Origin: Neurospora crassa OR74A
Taxonomy: Eukaryota > Ascomycota > Sordariomycetes > Sordariales > Sordariaceae
Direction: 5' to 3'
Assembly: GCF_000182925.2 (NCBI RefSeq)
Contig: NC_026506.1
Location: 1,178,001 to 1,242,000, forward strand
Length of the DNA stretch: 64,000 bases
This document shows positions 1 through 13,889 of this stretch, in pieces. Position 1 is the stretch's first letter. Every line of letters starts with the position of its first letter. The position numbers and the translations under genes are program-made. The notes under the pieces are model-generated. The model worked only from the letters and a program-made list of their open reading frames with translations. It made no database searches and was not told the DNA's origin.

Positions 1-3000
1 AAGAACTATAGGGCTTCGGTCTTCTAGCACCACTATTCTAATTCAATAATCAAATAGAAAGGTAATTCCAATATTTAAAAGTACTTAGTAATCCTTTAAG
101 AGTAGTAAGTCTAATAACCCTTTAAAGGTTCCTAATTTTTCTTCCCTTCATCTAATATTCTATTAAATTTAATTATATAGATTTATTAATCTACATAATT
201 ATTAATATCCTCTTTATTAACTTTATTCCACTAATTTACTACCAAAGGAGGTATACGAGAAAGGTTATCGGTTATAATATTCTTTTTTCCTAAGATATAT
301 TTTACTTCGAAGTTAAATAGTCGAATCTAAGTAATTTAGCATATAATTATTATTGCCGGGATATTAAACACTATACTATTTAATTAATATACTATAACTT
401 AAGTATTAATTTTAATAATAAAGCGGACGCTGAATAGATAGCGTTTAAGCCGTTTTAAAGTATAAAATAGCCCTCAAAATTCCTACTTAGTAACGTTATA
501 TCTTTTCTTAGCTTCTAACCAAATACCACTTTCGAACCGATAAAGGTAGCGTCTACTATCTAATCTAATTTATTTAATAACCGTTCCCCAACCAATTAGT
601 AATACATTTATTATAAGGAATATATTATTATAACGGGTATTATTATAAATAATAGGTATAAAATAAAGAGCCGAAAGAACCTTATATTATAAATATTTTA
701 AAGCGAACTATTTATTCTCGGTTTATTACTATACTACATTTTTTTTAAGTAGAGTATATAAAGGTTAAACTATTATAGTAAAATCCTTAATCTAAATTCG
801 GTAGTACCCAATAATCCCTAGGAAGGCTCTTAATTACTAAAATTCTTTGCCTTTCTACTTAGTAAATTTATAATCTTCCTATTAAAGGATTCTAAATACT
901 TTGTAGGGTAAAGGCCGTTAACCGTCTTTTAAATAGAAGTATTTTACAAGCTTAACTTCCGGCTAACACTATTTGGATTTTTCGGCTACAATAGTATAGC
1001 TACTAAGCTCGATATTAATTAGGATTTTATTAATATTAATTAAATAATCAAAAATATACTTACGTATATTAGGTCGAACCTCTAAGCCATTATAATTTAT
1101 AATAATTAATTTAATATAAATATTATTTAGGTAGGGCTAATATATAATTAGGATTAAATTATATAGTACTTTAATTATTACACAAGAGAATTAAATAATA
1201 GAGTTCATTCCTCTTTAGAGTAATATAATTATCCTTTTTACTCCTATTATACTCTAGAAGATAGTTATATCCCTACTCTTTTCGTTAAAAGGGATTTAAT
1301 TGTATTTAAAAAAGAGGTTAAGGAGGGAAAGTATTTTGAATCCTCTAAATTCTTTATTAAATTCTTTATAATTAAGAGGGATATTAGAATTATATAAAGT
1401 AATAACATTAATCCGTTAAATATTATTAATCAATTAAAGGCCGCTATCTTTCTTAAATATTAAAAACTAATTATTCTAGTAAGCGGTATAACTATCTTCT
1501 AATATACCTCGCTAAATTCAATCCTTTAATAGTTCGTAAACTTTCTAGTAATTAACCTTTAGTATAGGGATTAATTTATATTACTATACCGAATATAAGA
1601 TAGTCCTGATTTTTTAGGGAGGGAAAACGTTGGGTTCAATTTTTCCTATATAATTAAAATCCCAAGCAAAAGCCGCTTTACAGTTTTGAAGGATATAAAT
1701 AAATATTTTTTATTCCTCCTTAGTTAAACTATTATATAAATTATAAAGTATAGTTTTAAGGCGTTTGGGGGTTAGCCGTTTTCTTTTAAGTGTATTTAAG
1801 AATTATAGTATAAGAATTTTATTCTATAGCGACGGATAAATTGTCTTTCGTTATTCTAATTTATCTTTTAAAGCTTTTAAACGCTATAGTTTCTATTCTA
1901 AGTTTCCTTTTAGCTTTAATCTATTAGAAGGTACATTATCGATTAGTAATACCTTCTAATCTTTCCGCTTATATATAGTATAGGTAGCGAAATTCTTAGA
2001 GGGTATAATATTATTTAGTAATAATTAATTAGCCTTCCTATTAATAGGTATAGGCTTATTACTATTGTAAATTTTCTTCCCTTTATTTATACGTTTCAAT
2101 TATTGTACCGACGCTTAATACCGAATAAAGTTATATATTTACCTTCGAAGTTCTATTGTAAGCCTTGTTTCTTCTACTATTAATTGGGGAGTACTCCCTA
2201 TAGTCGTTATATTAAGTACGTTACTTAATTCGTTATAATTAATATTATTAAAGTCCCTAAATAAAAATTTTTCGAATTATTTCTTATTAAGTGGTTCGTC
2301 CTATAAAAGTTATTAAAAGAATCCTAAGACGGCCTTTCTCAATGAATAACGTCTATTCTAAATATACTATAAATAGTTTAATAACTTATTAGCTATTAAA
2401 TCTTCTATCTATCTAAGGATCTTATTTTAGGCTTCGCTATTATACTAAGTAGGAGTTAATATATTAATTCCAAAATCAACCCTTAAATAATTAGCGAATT
2501 TATTTAGGGTAGACGGCTATTTATCGAATTCCTAGGTATATAGTAATACTTATATACCTAATTTCGCTTTTTCTTTTAGAATTAGCGTAGCCTTAACGAT
2601 AGTTTCTTCTATTAAAACGTTTGTTAATTTAATACTATAAATTAAATAATTTAATTTTATTTAGGTANNNNNNNNNNNNNNNNNNNNNNNNNNNNNNNNN
2701 NNNNNNNNNNNNNNNNNNNNNNNNNNNNNNNNNNNNNNNNNNNNNNNNNNNNNNNNNNNNNNNNNNNCCTTAGAATAGTAGTAAGATTGGATACTCCTTA
2801 ATTATATATAATTAGCTAGTAAAATGGCTATCGAGGTTCTAAGGGTATTCTATTAGCATTTAACGAATTATAATAATTTTATATTCGGTAGGAGATTTCT
2901 AATATACCTCTTAAGTAACGTCTAATCCATTGGTTATATAGTAGTACTTTAATAAATTAGTACTTATTATATTTATAGAGGTATTCGAACTACTACTTTA

Positions 3001-5692
3001 TTATTACTATTTACTACGGGCGTTACTAGGTAATAAGGAGAATTCGGGTTCGAAACGGCATTTCTTCTTTAATACCCAAATATTCTTTTTCTAACGGTTG
3101 AAGATAGTCTTATATTTAGAAGACGTTCTATAGACGGCTATTTAAAATTGTATTAAAAGTCTTAACTTTTTATTTTTAATAGTTAAGGTTAAGGCTTTAT
3201 TAGGAATAAAGTTATTATAATCCTCCTTAGTTCTAATAGCGATTATTATTTACAAGCCTAACGTAGGATCCTAAAATTGGAAAATTACTAGTTTACCCTT
3301 CTGAATATTATTTACTATTTCCTAATATTAGTTCTAATAATAATTACTATTATACTAGTAGTAACGGACTTAGTAAAAGTCTCTACGGTTTTAATTACTT
3401 CCCCTATCGCCTTTTCTTCTACTTTTACCTCTCGTAGAGGAACTACTTATATAACCGTCCCTATTACTAGTAGCGTTATTCTAATTAATTATTAATAAGT
3501 AGTTAATTTAAACTTCCTCCTTCTATTTCTTCGCTAGCTTTTTATTAAATTAAGATTATAGGATCCTTATTTAACTAAATTCTTCGGTTATCTTTTTAAT
3601 ATCCGATTTTTCGGTTAAATAGGACGTAGTAGGTATTGAAGTAGTAATTTAGGCTGCTAAAGGAGTTTTCTTACGAAAAAGTTAATTAGAATCGTTATTT
3701 AATCCGATTAAATTGCCTTTTTTATTAATAACCATTAATATCTTCTTCTTAATTTAAGCCCTATTAAAATTATTATTTAATAAATTATCCTCCTTATTAC
3801 TAGGGTTAGTATTATCTTCAAAATTAAAATATTTATAAATAGTTTTAATTATATTAGTATAGAATTATAATTAGGTTATTTAATAGACTTTTTCTTTTAG
3901 GCCTATAGTTATTATAATTATTCTTCTAATTTTCTTAGTAAATTTCTTATAGAAATTATATACAGCTATAGATTGAACAAAATCCTTCTCTTTCTCTAGT
4001 TGCTTCGTTAAAAGTATTAAATATTTAAATATAGCCTTAATAATTTTTTCTTTATTATAAGGAATTAATTTGCTATAAAAGACTTTTAGTATAGTAGTTT
4101 TACTATCCGTCTAATTAGGGTCTAGCGCTAAGAATTCTTATTTAAAACAATAATAAAATTCTTTCTATATTTAAATACCCTTAATAGTAGCATCCTTCGC
4201 TATTTCTCTACAAATCTTTCGGGCGTTTAAAATATATTATTAGTACTAGGTATTCAATTTAACCTTATTAGAGAGGTAATAGCTTTAAACCCTATTATTA
4301 AATTCCTTTAAATATATAGTAATATTCTTCCTTTTAAATTTAATTTTAGGTACGTAGTCTTTTACGAAGGAAGTTATAAGAATTTTACCTATTAATATTT
4401 ACGTTAGGTATATATTAAATAAACCTTTAAATAGGTTGTTGCTTAAAGGGTTATTATCTAATATTTACTATACTTTANNNNNNNNNNNNNNNNNNNNNNN
4501 NNNNNNNNNNNNNNNNNNNNNNNNNNNNNNNNNNNNNNNNNNNNNNNNNNNNNNNNNNNNNNNNNNNNNNNNNNNNNAAGGGTCTAAGTACTATCTAATC
4601 TTTCTATACTTAAGTAAGGGCTATACATTATAAACTTAGGGATATTAGTCCCTAAAGGCCTAAGGTCGATACTTACTTTAGTTTATCGGCGAATTCTTTT
4701 ATTACTTATTATTCTCGGATAATTTTTTAATTAAACTACCGCTTAAGTAGCCTATTAATCGTCTATTCTATTCTTACTTTCATTTAAATACTATCAATCG
4801 GATATTCATTTATTTATTAAATTATATAATCGAACTACTACTATCTAATAGTTTATCTTTCATTTATACTTATTTATATTTAATTATTATTATTCGGATA
4901 TTTATTTATATATCTTTCTTATTAATTATTTATTCTATTATCCATACTCTAACATTATATCCGAATAGTAATCGGATAACTACTAATTAATTATATTATC
5001 GGCAATCTTAATACAACTACTAATATAGCTATATATCGGATACTATCGAGGGCCCCAGACTATAGCGAACATCCAGTACTAAAGATCTTTATGCCTTTTT
5101 AAAATGAGGCTATTTAAATTTTCTCTATAACAATTAATTAAGCCTCGCTAATAATTATTAGGCAAACCTCAATGAGGGTAGGAAATTGTAAAGTTCCTAT
5201 ATTCGTTTTAACCAATTTAGCGCAAAATTTAATACCCATCTCATCCTTATTACTAATTTGAAATAACAAGGAAACTACAATAATAATACTAATACTACTA
5301 TAGCCATTATAAAGACCGTAGTTCTCAGATATTTAATTAGGTAGAACTAAGTAGTAAATAATTTCTAAACCTTTCTTGGAAGGTCGAAATAGGAGGTATT
5401 AAACTAAATATAGTTTATTAACATTACGCATCTTATTATGTAGTTTAATATTTAATTTTCGGTAGAAAGTAAGGATAGCTATTAGATCTTTTAGCATCCT
5501 CTTCCTAGAGGCAAATAGAGAAACGAATAAACATTCCCTCAAGAGGGATAAATGATTATTCAATACAATAGGTAAATAGAAGTAAATAATTAAAGATTAC
5601 TAAAAGTAAATTATTCTTTTTTCACTAAGAATTAAAACTAAAAGACTAATTATCTAGTATAGTAATTAAATGAATATCGTAATAATCTATTA
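1..5692 (-). mobile_element. RIP-degraded Ty3/Gypsy LTR retrotransposon, copy A (partial)
   Basis: This AT-rich, TpA-saturated stretch is a minus-strand copy of the same element as copy B. Stretches around 1,065-1,560 and 2,280-2,400 are near reverse complements of parts of copy B (about 11,230-11,710 and 10,390-10,510). Read on the minus strand, the order is LTR (from the right), a gag-like region, the reverse transcriptase region near 1.1-1.5 kb, then RNase H-like coding near 0.2-0.4 kb. Reverse transcriptase followed by RNase H with no integrase in between fits Ty3/Gypsy. The distal LTR lies outside the window. Assembly gaps of 100 N sit at 2,668-2,767, 4,478-4,577 and 5,693-5,792. The copy is thoroughly broken, with very many stops, and is an old RIP fossil. 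Confidence 0.8.
5260..5692 (-). repeat. LTR of copy A (cut by an assembly gap)
   Basis: This segment is the near reverse complement of about 14,150-14,576, the 3' part of the copy B LTR. On the plus strand it begins with TG at 5,260-5,261, which is the minus-strand CA end of the LTR. Its other end is lost in the gap at 5,693-5,792. It is the upstream LTR of copy A. Confidence 0.8.
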
Positions 5693-5792
5693 NNNNNNNN
5701 NNNNNNNNNNNNNNNNNNNNNNNNNNNNNNNNNNNNNNNNNNNNNNNNNNNNNNNNNNNNNNNNNNNNNNNNNNNNNNNNNNNNNNNNNNNN

Positions 5793-7202
5793 ACTAGTAC
5801 TAGAGGCGGTTGTTACCTTATTACTTAATATATTTCGTACTAATTTAAATAGTAGGTTAGTTACCGTAGCCTTCCCTAACAATATAGCGCGTACCTACTT
5901 ACCTATATCTTTAACGTTAAGGTTATAATAAGTTATACTCCTATTTATAATATAATATATTTAATATTTAATAACATTATTGTAATTCTTATATTTATAA
6001 TTAAAACCGTACGCCTATACCTATATTAGCTCCTAATATATAGTACCGTATAGCTTTACCTCCGTACACTCCTCTTACTACCGGTCCTCCTCTAGATTCT
6101 TCTCGATTTCTATTAATATAATATTTATTATAATACGTTTAAACTTCTTAGTGCCGGTTAGAATCCGTAACCTTCGTAATAATAGTATATCGACCGTTCG
6201 TAGAATTAAAGTAATAAAAGGATTAATTAAATTATAAGAAGGGGTAGAAATAGAGGGTATATTACTATGGGAAGATAAGGTAATAAGGATTTTACTAGCG
6301 GGCGGGTCGGTTAATTAAAATTTAAATAATATAGTAAAATAGTAGTACTAGTTAATATAATAGAGGTACAACTTTATAACGGTTTTATACTTAATATTAT
6401 TATACCTATTATAAAAATCCTTCCCGGGAATAATCTTATTATATATAATAACCCGGGCGCAGCGGTTATTATAAGTAGCGGTAATATATATAACGTTGTA
6501 TAAAGAAACTAATTACTTTATTCTTACAACTATATTATTATTAATAATATTTTCTATATAATTTCGTTATATATATAAAATCTTACTAAATAATATCGTT
6601 CTAAACTACTACTTATAAAGTTCGTTATCGTTTTACTTAACTTCAACTTCTTTAAATAAATTATATTCTTTAATAGCGGGTAATTTAGTACAGCTAGCGG
6701 TAATATATAAACCGACTATATTAAATTAAACCTATATTAAATTAAGGTATTTAGAATATAACGGTAGCAGTACTATAGCGACCGGCTTACGGGTAGCGCG
6801 GGGCTAAGCTAGTAGTATTAAAGTAATTAACTTAGTTAAGGAGGCTACTTCGCCGTCGTTATCGTCTAATAAATAAAATGAAGTATTAAAAGCCTGCTTC
6901 TTAGGAGTAAGGCGGACGGAGAATTATTATTCGACTTCGTTATCGTCGTTAGAGTCCTTTTTACTATTAGAAATTTTAATAGGTATTATAAGTTTAAAGG
7001 GGGATAATAGCGGCTTTAGGATTAAGATTAGGATTAACTCTAGTACAATAGCCTTCCCCTTCTTAATAGCAATCTTTTTAATAATAGTCTTAATAAGAAT
7101 AGCCTTCTTTTTAGGTAGAATAATTTTAGGGATAATTTTAATAGATTATTCGGTTTTATAGTTCTTCTTTTTAGAGCGGAATAAAGTACGTTATAGAATT
7201 AT
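5793..7202. other. AT-rich spacer between the two retroelement copies
   Basis: This is RIP-like DNA with no usable reading frame. It separates the inverted LTRs of copies A and B. I could not match it convincingly to either copy. It may be a further degraded element or the original insertion site. Confidence 0.5.
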
Positions 7203-7446
7203 TGATTTGGGGTGGCATACGAGAACATATACGTTGATTTTCTACAGTGATTTTTTTCGAATTTTCAATAAGGATACTAAATTAGAAGACGCACTTTCTA
7301 AATTGAACAAATCTAAACAGTTAGCATGGACAAAAGACAAAGAATGAAGGGCTAACCTAATAAGATAATAAATTAGAAGAAATAGAAAAATAGAGATAAT
7401 AAAAAGAAAAAAGAAAAAAAAGGAAGGATAGGATATCGAACTTCAG
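7203..7446 (+). repeat. 5' LTR of copy B (cut by an assembly gap)
   Basis: About 244 bp align with the first part of the 3' LTR (13,890-14,132). The remainder falls into the gap that starts at 7,447. Because sequence right after the gap already looks internal, the true gap is probably longer than 100 bp. Confidence 0.8.
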
Positions 7447-10400
7447 NNNNNNNNNNNNNNNNNNNNNNNNNNNNNNNNNNNNNNNNNNNNNNNNNNNNNN
7501 NNNNNNNNNNNNNNNNNNNNNNNNNNNNNNNNNNNNNNNNNNNNNNTAAGAATTCTTAACGCTAAACCTTAATTAAATAAATAGTAAAGTTACTATACTA
7601 AAAGTCTTTTATAATAGATTAGTTCTTTATAATAGAAAAAAGATTGTTAAGGCTATATTTAAATATTCGGTACTTCTAATAAAATAATTAGAGAAAGAAA
7701 AGGATTTTATTTAATTTATAGCTGTGCGTAACTTCTATAAGAAGCTTGTTAAAAAAATTAGAAGAATAATTATAACGACTATAGGCTTAAAAGAAAAAGT
7801 TTATTAAATAACCTAATTATAGTTTTATATTAATATAATTAAGACTATTTACAAGTACTTTAATTTCGAAGATAGTATTAGCCTTAGTAATAAGGAGGAT
7901 GATTTATTAAATAATAGTTTCAGCGGGGCTTGGATTGAGAAGAAGATATTAGCGGTTATTAATAAAAAAGGCAATTTAATTAAATTAAATAGCAATTCCA
8001 ATTAGCCTTCTTGTAAGAAAACTCCTTTAGTAACCTAAGCTACTACTTTAGTACCTACTACGTTCTATTTAGCCGAGAAATCGGATATTGAAAAGATAAC
8101 CGAAGAATTTAGCTAAATAAGGATCCTATAATCCTAGTTTAACGAAAAGCTAGCGAAGAAATAGAAGGAGGAAGTTTAAATTAATTATTTATTAATAATT
8201 AATTAGAATAATGCTACTAGTAATAGGGGTAGTTATATAGGTAATTCTTTTATAAGAAGTAGAAGCGGAAGAAGAGGCGGTAAGGGAGGTAATTAGAACC
8301 GTAGAGACTCTTATTAAATCCGTTACTACTAGTATAGTAGTAATTATTATTAGAATTAGTATTAGGAAATAGTAAATAATGTTTAGAAGGGCAAATTAAT
8401 AATTTTCCAATTTCGGGATCCTATATTGGGCTTACAAATAATAATTACTATTAGAATTAAGGAGGACTATAATAACTTTATTCTTAATAAAGCCTTAACC
8501 TTAACCGTTAAAGATAGGAAGTTAGAATTTTTAATATAGTTTTAAATAGCCGTTTACAAAACGTCTCCTAAATATAAGACTATCTTCAATTACTAAAAAA
8601 AGAATATTTAAATACTAAAGAAAAAATACTATTTCGAACCCGAATTCTCCTTACTACTTAGCGACGCCTATAGTAAATAGTAATAATAGAGTAGTAGTTT
8701 AAATACCTCTATAAATGTAATAGGTACTAATTTATTAAAATACTACTATATAGCTAATAAATTAAACGTTATTTAAAAGGTATACTAGAGATCTCCTACT
8801 AAGTATAAAGTTATTACAATTTGTTAAACGCTAATAGAATACCCTTAGAACCTTAATAGCTATTTTATTAGCTAGTTATATATAATTAAGGAATATCCAA
8901 TCCCACTACTATTCTAAGGATAAATACCTTAAAACTTAGGGAATATATTAGAAGAATCTAGTATTATAACTATAAAACTATTACTACTTCTAATTAATAG
9001 TCTATTAACTACGCTTCCCAAAGATATACTAATATTAAATAGCGATATTATATCCACTAAATAGGTACTTTCTTCCCTACACTATATAGAAGCCCCTATA
9101 AATCCCTCCAATCAACTTAAATAATACAACCCTTCTATAATTTTTATAGAAATAGCGCGTAATTAGGCCTGCCTTATTAAAAAAATATAATTTTTAAAAT
9201 ATAAAATCGAAGGTACCCGTTAAATATTAAATAGTATTATAATTAATCCGACGCTATTTATATAAAATACTAATATACGAATATTTAGTAAATAAATTAT
9301 AAGCTTTATAGGAGAAACTTCTTTTCTTAACTATCTACTTAAATAGTTATAGTAGTTAGATACTACTAATAATAGTACTACTATATTTAAAAGTAATTAA
9401 CCCTAACCCCCTTCTTTAGAAGTTAATTAGACGCCTCTAATAATACGGCCAACGAAGATCCTTAGACTAATAATAAAAAATAAAGTAATTAATCTACTAA
9501 CCCCCAATTCTAATAAAGAGAACGTATTAGCCAAACCTAGCGTTTCGTTTATAAAACCTATTAGAATTATTAATACTAACGCTATTGTAAAAGAAGCTAT
9601 CTAATAGGTTAAAGACTAATACCCTTTTGTATCCAAAATTATTAATTATAATATTCCTTATCGAATTAGGGAATTATATTATATAAATTAATAATTTACA
9701 ATAGTATTAATTACTCTTATTTAATATAAAGTTAGCCTTAATAAGGAGAATATTATTAGAGTCTCCTACGAAGGTAGTACGACGGTTAATTAATTAGAAG
9801 AAGCGAACTAGGTTATTCCTATAATTTAATATAAAATTAATAGTATATTTATTAAAGGAATCCTAAATAATAGGAATAATACCCCGGATTCTATTACAAC
9901 TTCCGTTTATTACTTAGATTAAAGATTAGATAGTATAATTAAATTTATTTGCGAAAATATATTGAAATCTACTTTTGAATATATAATGGAGATAATTACT
10001 CTNNNNNNNNNNNNNNNNNNNNNNNNNNNNNNNNNNNNNNNNNNNNNNNNNNNNNNNNNNNNNNNNNNNNNNNNNNNNNNNNNNNNNNNNNNNNNNNNNN
10101 NNTTTAAAGATGCTTAAATAAAATTAAATTATTTAATTTATAATATTAAATTAATAAACGTTTTAATAGAAGAAATTATTGTTAAGGCTACACTAATTTT
10201 AAAAGAAAAAGTAAAGTTAGGTATATAGGTATTACCGTATACCTAGGAATTCGATAAGTAGCCGTCTACCCTAAATAAATTCGCTAATTATTTAGGGGTT
10301 GACTTTAGAATTAATATATTAGCTCCTATTTAATATAATAGCAAAGCCCAAAATAAAATCCTTAAATAGATAAAGGATTTAATAACTAATAAATTATTAA

Positions 10401-13400
10401 ATTACTTATAGTATATTTAAAATAGATATTACTCGTTGAAAAAGGCCGTCTTAAAATTCTTTTAATAATTTTTATAGGACGAACTACTCGATAAGAAACA
10501 ATTCGAAAGACTTTTATTTAGGGACTTTAATAATACTAATTATAACGAGTTAAGTAATATACTTAGTATAATAATTATAGAGAGTATTCTTTAATTAATA
10601 ATAGAAGAAACGAAACTTACGATAAAGCTTCGAAGGTAAATATATAATTTTATTCGGTATTAGGCGTTAGTATAATAATTGAGACGTATAGATAAAGGGA
10701 AGAAAATTTATAATAGTAATAAGCTTATACCTATTAACGGGAAGGTTAATTAGTTGCTACTAAATAATACTATACCCTTTAAGAATTTCGCTATTTATAT
10801 TATATATAAGCAGAAAGATTAAAAGGTATTACTAATCGACGATGTACTTTCTAATAAATTAAAGCTAGAAAGAAACCTAGAATAGAAATTATAGTGTTTA
10901 AAAGCTTTGAAAAATAGATTAGAATAACGAAAGACGATTCATCCGTCGTTATAAGATAAAATTCTTATACTATAATTCTCAAGTACGCTTAAAGGAGAAT
11001 AGCTAACCCTTAAGCGCTTTAAAACTATACTTTATAGCTTATACAATAGTTTAACTAAAGAGGAATAAGAAATATTTATTTATATCCTTTAAAACTATAA
11101 AGCGGCTCTTACTTAGGATTTCAATTATATAGGAAAAATTGAACCCAATGTTTTCCCTCCCCAAGAAATTAGGACTATCCTATATTCGGTATAGTAATAT
11201 AAATCAATCCTTATACCGAAGGCTAATTACTAAAAAGTTTGCAAGCTATTAAAGGATCGAATTTAGCGAGGTATACTAGAAGATAGCTATACCGCTTACT
11301 AAAATAATTAATTTTTAGTATTTAAGAAAGATAGCGGCCTTTAATTAATTAATAATATTTAATAGATTAATGCTATTACTTTATATAATTCTAATATCCC
11401 TCTTAATTATAAAGAATTTAGTAAAGAATTTAGAGGATTTAAAATACTTTCCCTCCTTAACCTCTTTTTTAAATATAATTAAATCCCTCTTAATAAAAAG
11501 AGTAGGGATATAACTACCTTCTAAAGTATAATAGGAGTAAAAAGGATAATTATACTACCCTAAAGAGGAACGAACTCTATTACTTAATTCTCCCGTACAA
11601 TAACTAGGGTACTATATAATCTAATTCCAATTATATACCGGCCTTACTTGGACGATATCTATATTAAATTAATTACTACAAATTATAATAGCCTAGAAGT
11701 TCGACCTAATATATATAANNNNNNNNNNNNNNNNNNNNNNNNNNNNNNNNNNNNNNNNNNNNNNNNNNNNNNNNNNNNNNNNNNNNNNNNNNNNNNNNNN
11801 NNNNNNNNNNNNNNNNNNGAATTGTAATACGCTTAGCCGACTTTTAGTATAGTATCGACAAGCATATTTATACTTATATTAATAATCTAATTACTTTACT
11901 TTTATAGGTAATTAGAAAAGGGGTAAGAATGATTTTTGTATTGAATAAGTGTACTCAATTCAACGGTAGGATTCTAAAGTTTATAAATAATCCGAATAAT
12001 ATTATATTACTTATAAAAAATAAGAGGTTTTAAGTAATCCCTCTCTACCTTAAGAATTACTATTTTATTGTAATTATCTTTAATTAATTAATAGGCTAAT
12101 AGGACTATTATAATTCTAATTTTGAAGACGATATACTAAAAAATATAAAAATAGCCTTAATTTTATTATTTTAAAAATTTAGTATTTAGGGAATATTAAA
12201 GTTAAACCTAAGCCTTATTATTTAATAAATCGAATTTATTACTTAAGCCTCTAATTAGATTTGTAGATTAATAGTAGTAGAAATTATAAGAATAAAATTA
12301 GTAGAATGTAATTTAAACTTTTAAATATTAAAGCTAAAGACCTAGTAATAGAATATAGTATAGAAGTACTATACAATATTTAATTAGGAATAGAAAGAAA
12401 ACGTTATAGTACGGTAGTACTAGAGAATAATCTATAATACCTTACGAATAAAGTAATAGTACTCCAATAATCTACTTCGTAAATTTAAATTTAAGGTATT
12501 ATATATAATCGACTAAAGATTAGACAGCTTTTTATCCTAATAAAGTAAATATATATACAGTATTAAAGGAAAGCCTTGGCGTTTTATATAATTAAAGAAT
12601 TATATTATTTAGAATATTAATAATTATATATAAGGATTAAAAAGTATAAAGATCCTCTCTCGGTATTAACTATATAATAGCCCTAATACCCTTATCGACC
12701 TTCTTCTATTCTAATATATATTTATAAAACTTATTAAAGGAAGTAGTAAAGACAATTCTTCGTCCTCTAACTCTTTATCGTCTATATCTTCCTCTCCTAC
12801 TTCTATAATAGAATAAAAAGAAGTTAAAAGATTAACCTCTTCCTCTAACGATATTTATTTACCCCCGCCTATAAATTCTTCTATATAGTTAATTCTAACT
12901 CTACTTTAATAAATTATAATTCGTTTACAAAGCTTTAGAATAATAAATTAACTATCTTCTACTCTAGCTTCGTCTCGTTTAGCAGTATCGTTACCCTTAA
13001 ATCCTTAATTAATTAGAAAACGGAATACCTTTATTTAATTAACTATTAATAATAATATACGCTATAGTTTAACGCTAATTATATCCAACCCTTCTAGGGG
13101 AATTAATACTCTTTCTCTTAATACTCTAATAAATTGGATATAATTATAAATTCCTCTACTGCTTAGGAATATAAGAATTTTCGAACTATTATTAGAAGAT
13201 AGAGCTCTATTAGTATTAAAAAATATTAATTTATTAGGTAGTTTAGGATTATTTATAAATTTAATATAAATACTTACTTAGGTAAAACGGATTAATTAAT
13301 TATTAATCCCCTTAGATTTTAGGAAGCCGTTAAACCTATTTACCCCTCCCTATTCCTCTTAATATAGGCGTATACTATCGAATCCTATACCTATCTTATA

Positions 13401-13889
13401 ATAAAAATTATTTTTAGTAATTAAATTTAAGAATTTCTACTCTATAAGAGAAATACCTATTGCAGGCCGAAGCCTAGTACCTAATAAGATAATTACAGAT
13501 ATATTATTTAATTTTAGTTCTTATAAATTTATAGTAAACTTATTAGTCTATTCCGTTCGTTGTACGGAGTATAAATTAAATAGCCTTCTTAATTATAATC
13601 CGAATAACCCTACCTAAATTCTAATAGAATTTAAAGAAAGGTTTAATTTAAATATTCGTTTAAGGTTACAAGGACCTTTAACGTTTATTAAAATAACTTA
13701 GAACAATATTATTAGAAATATAAATAATCGTCTCCTTACTTAAAATATTAAGGAAAAAGATTTAATTTATAAGGGTAAGAGGGGGTATAGAAGAAATAGA
13801 AATAATAGAAGGGAACATTAATTATATATATATATATATTTAATAATAAATTTACTTAGGGGACTTATTATAAATTTAAAGGGAAGATT

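Noticed and set aside
10200-10420. Possible Copia-type integrase before the reverse transcriptase in copy B
   Set aside because: One stretch looked integrase-like at first. The LDD-type motif, the following RNase H-like region seen in copy A and the overall order fit Ty3/Gypsy better.
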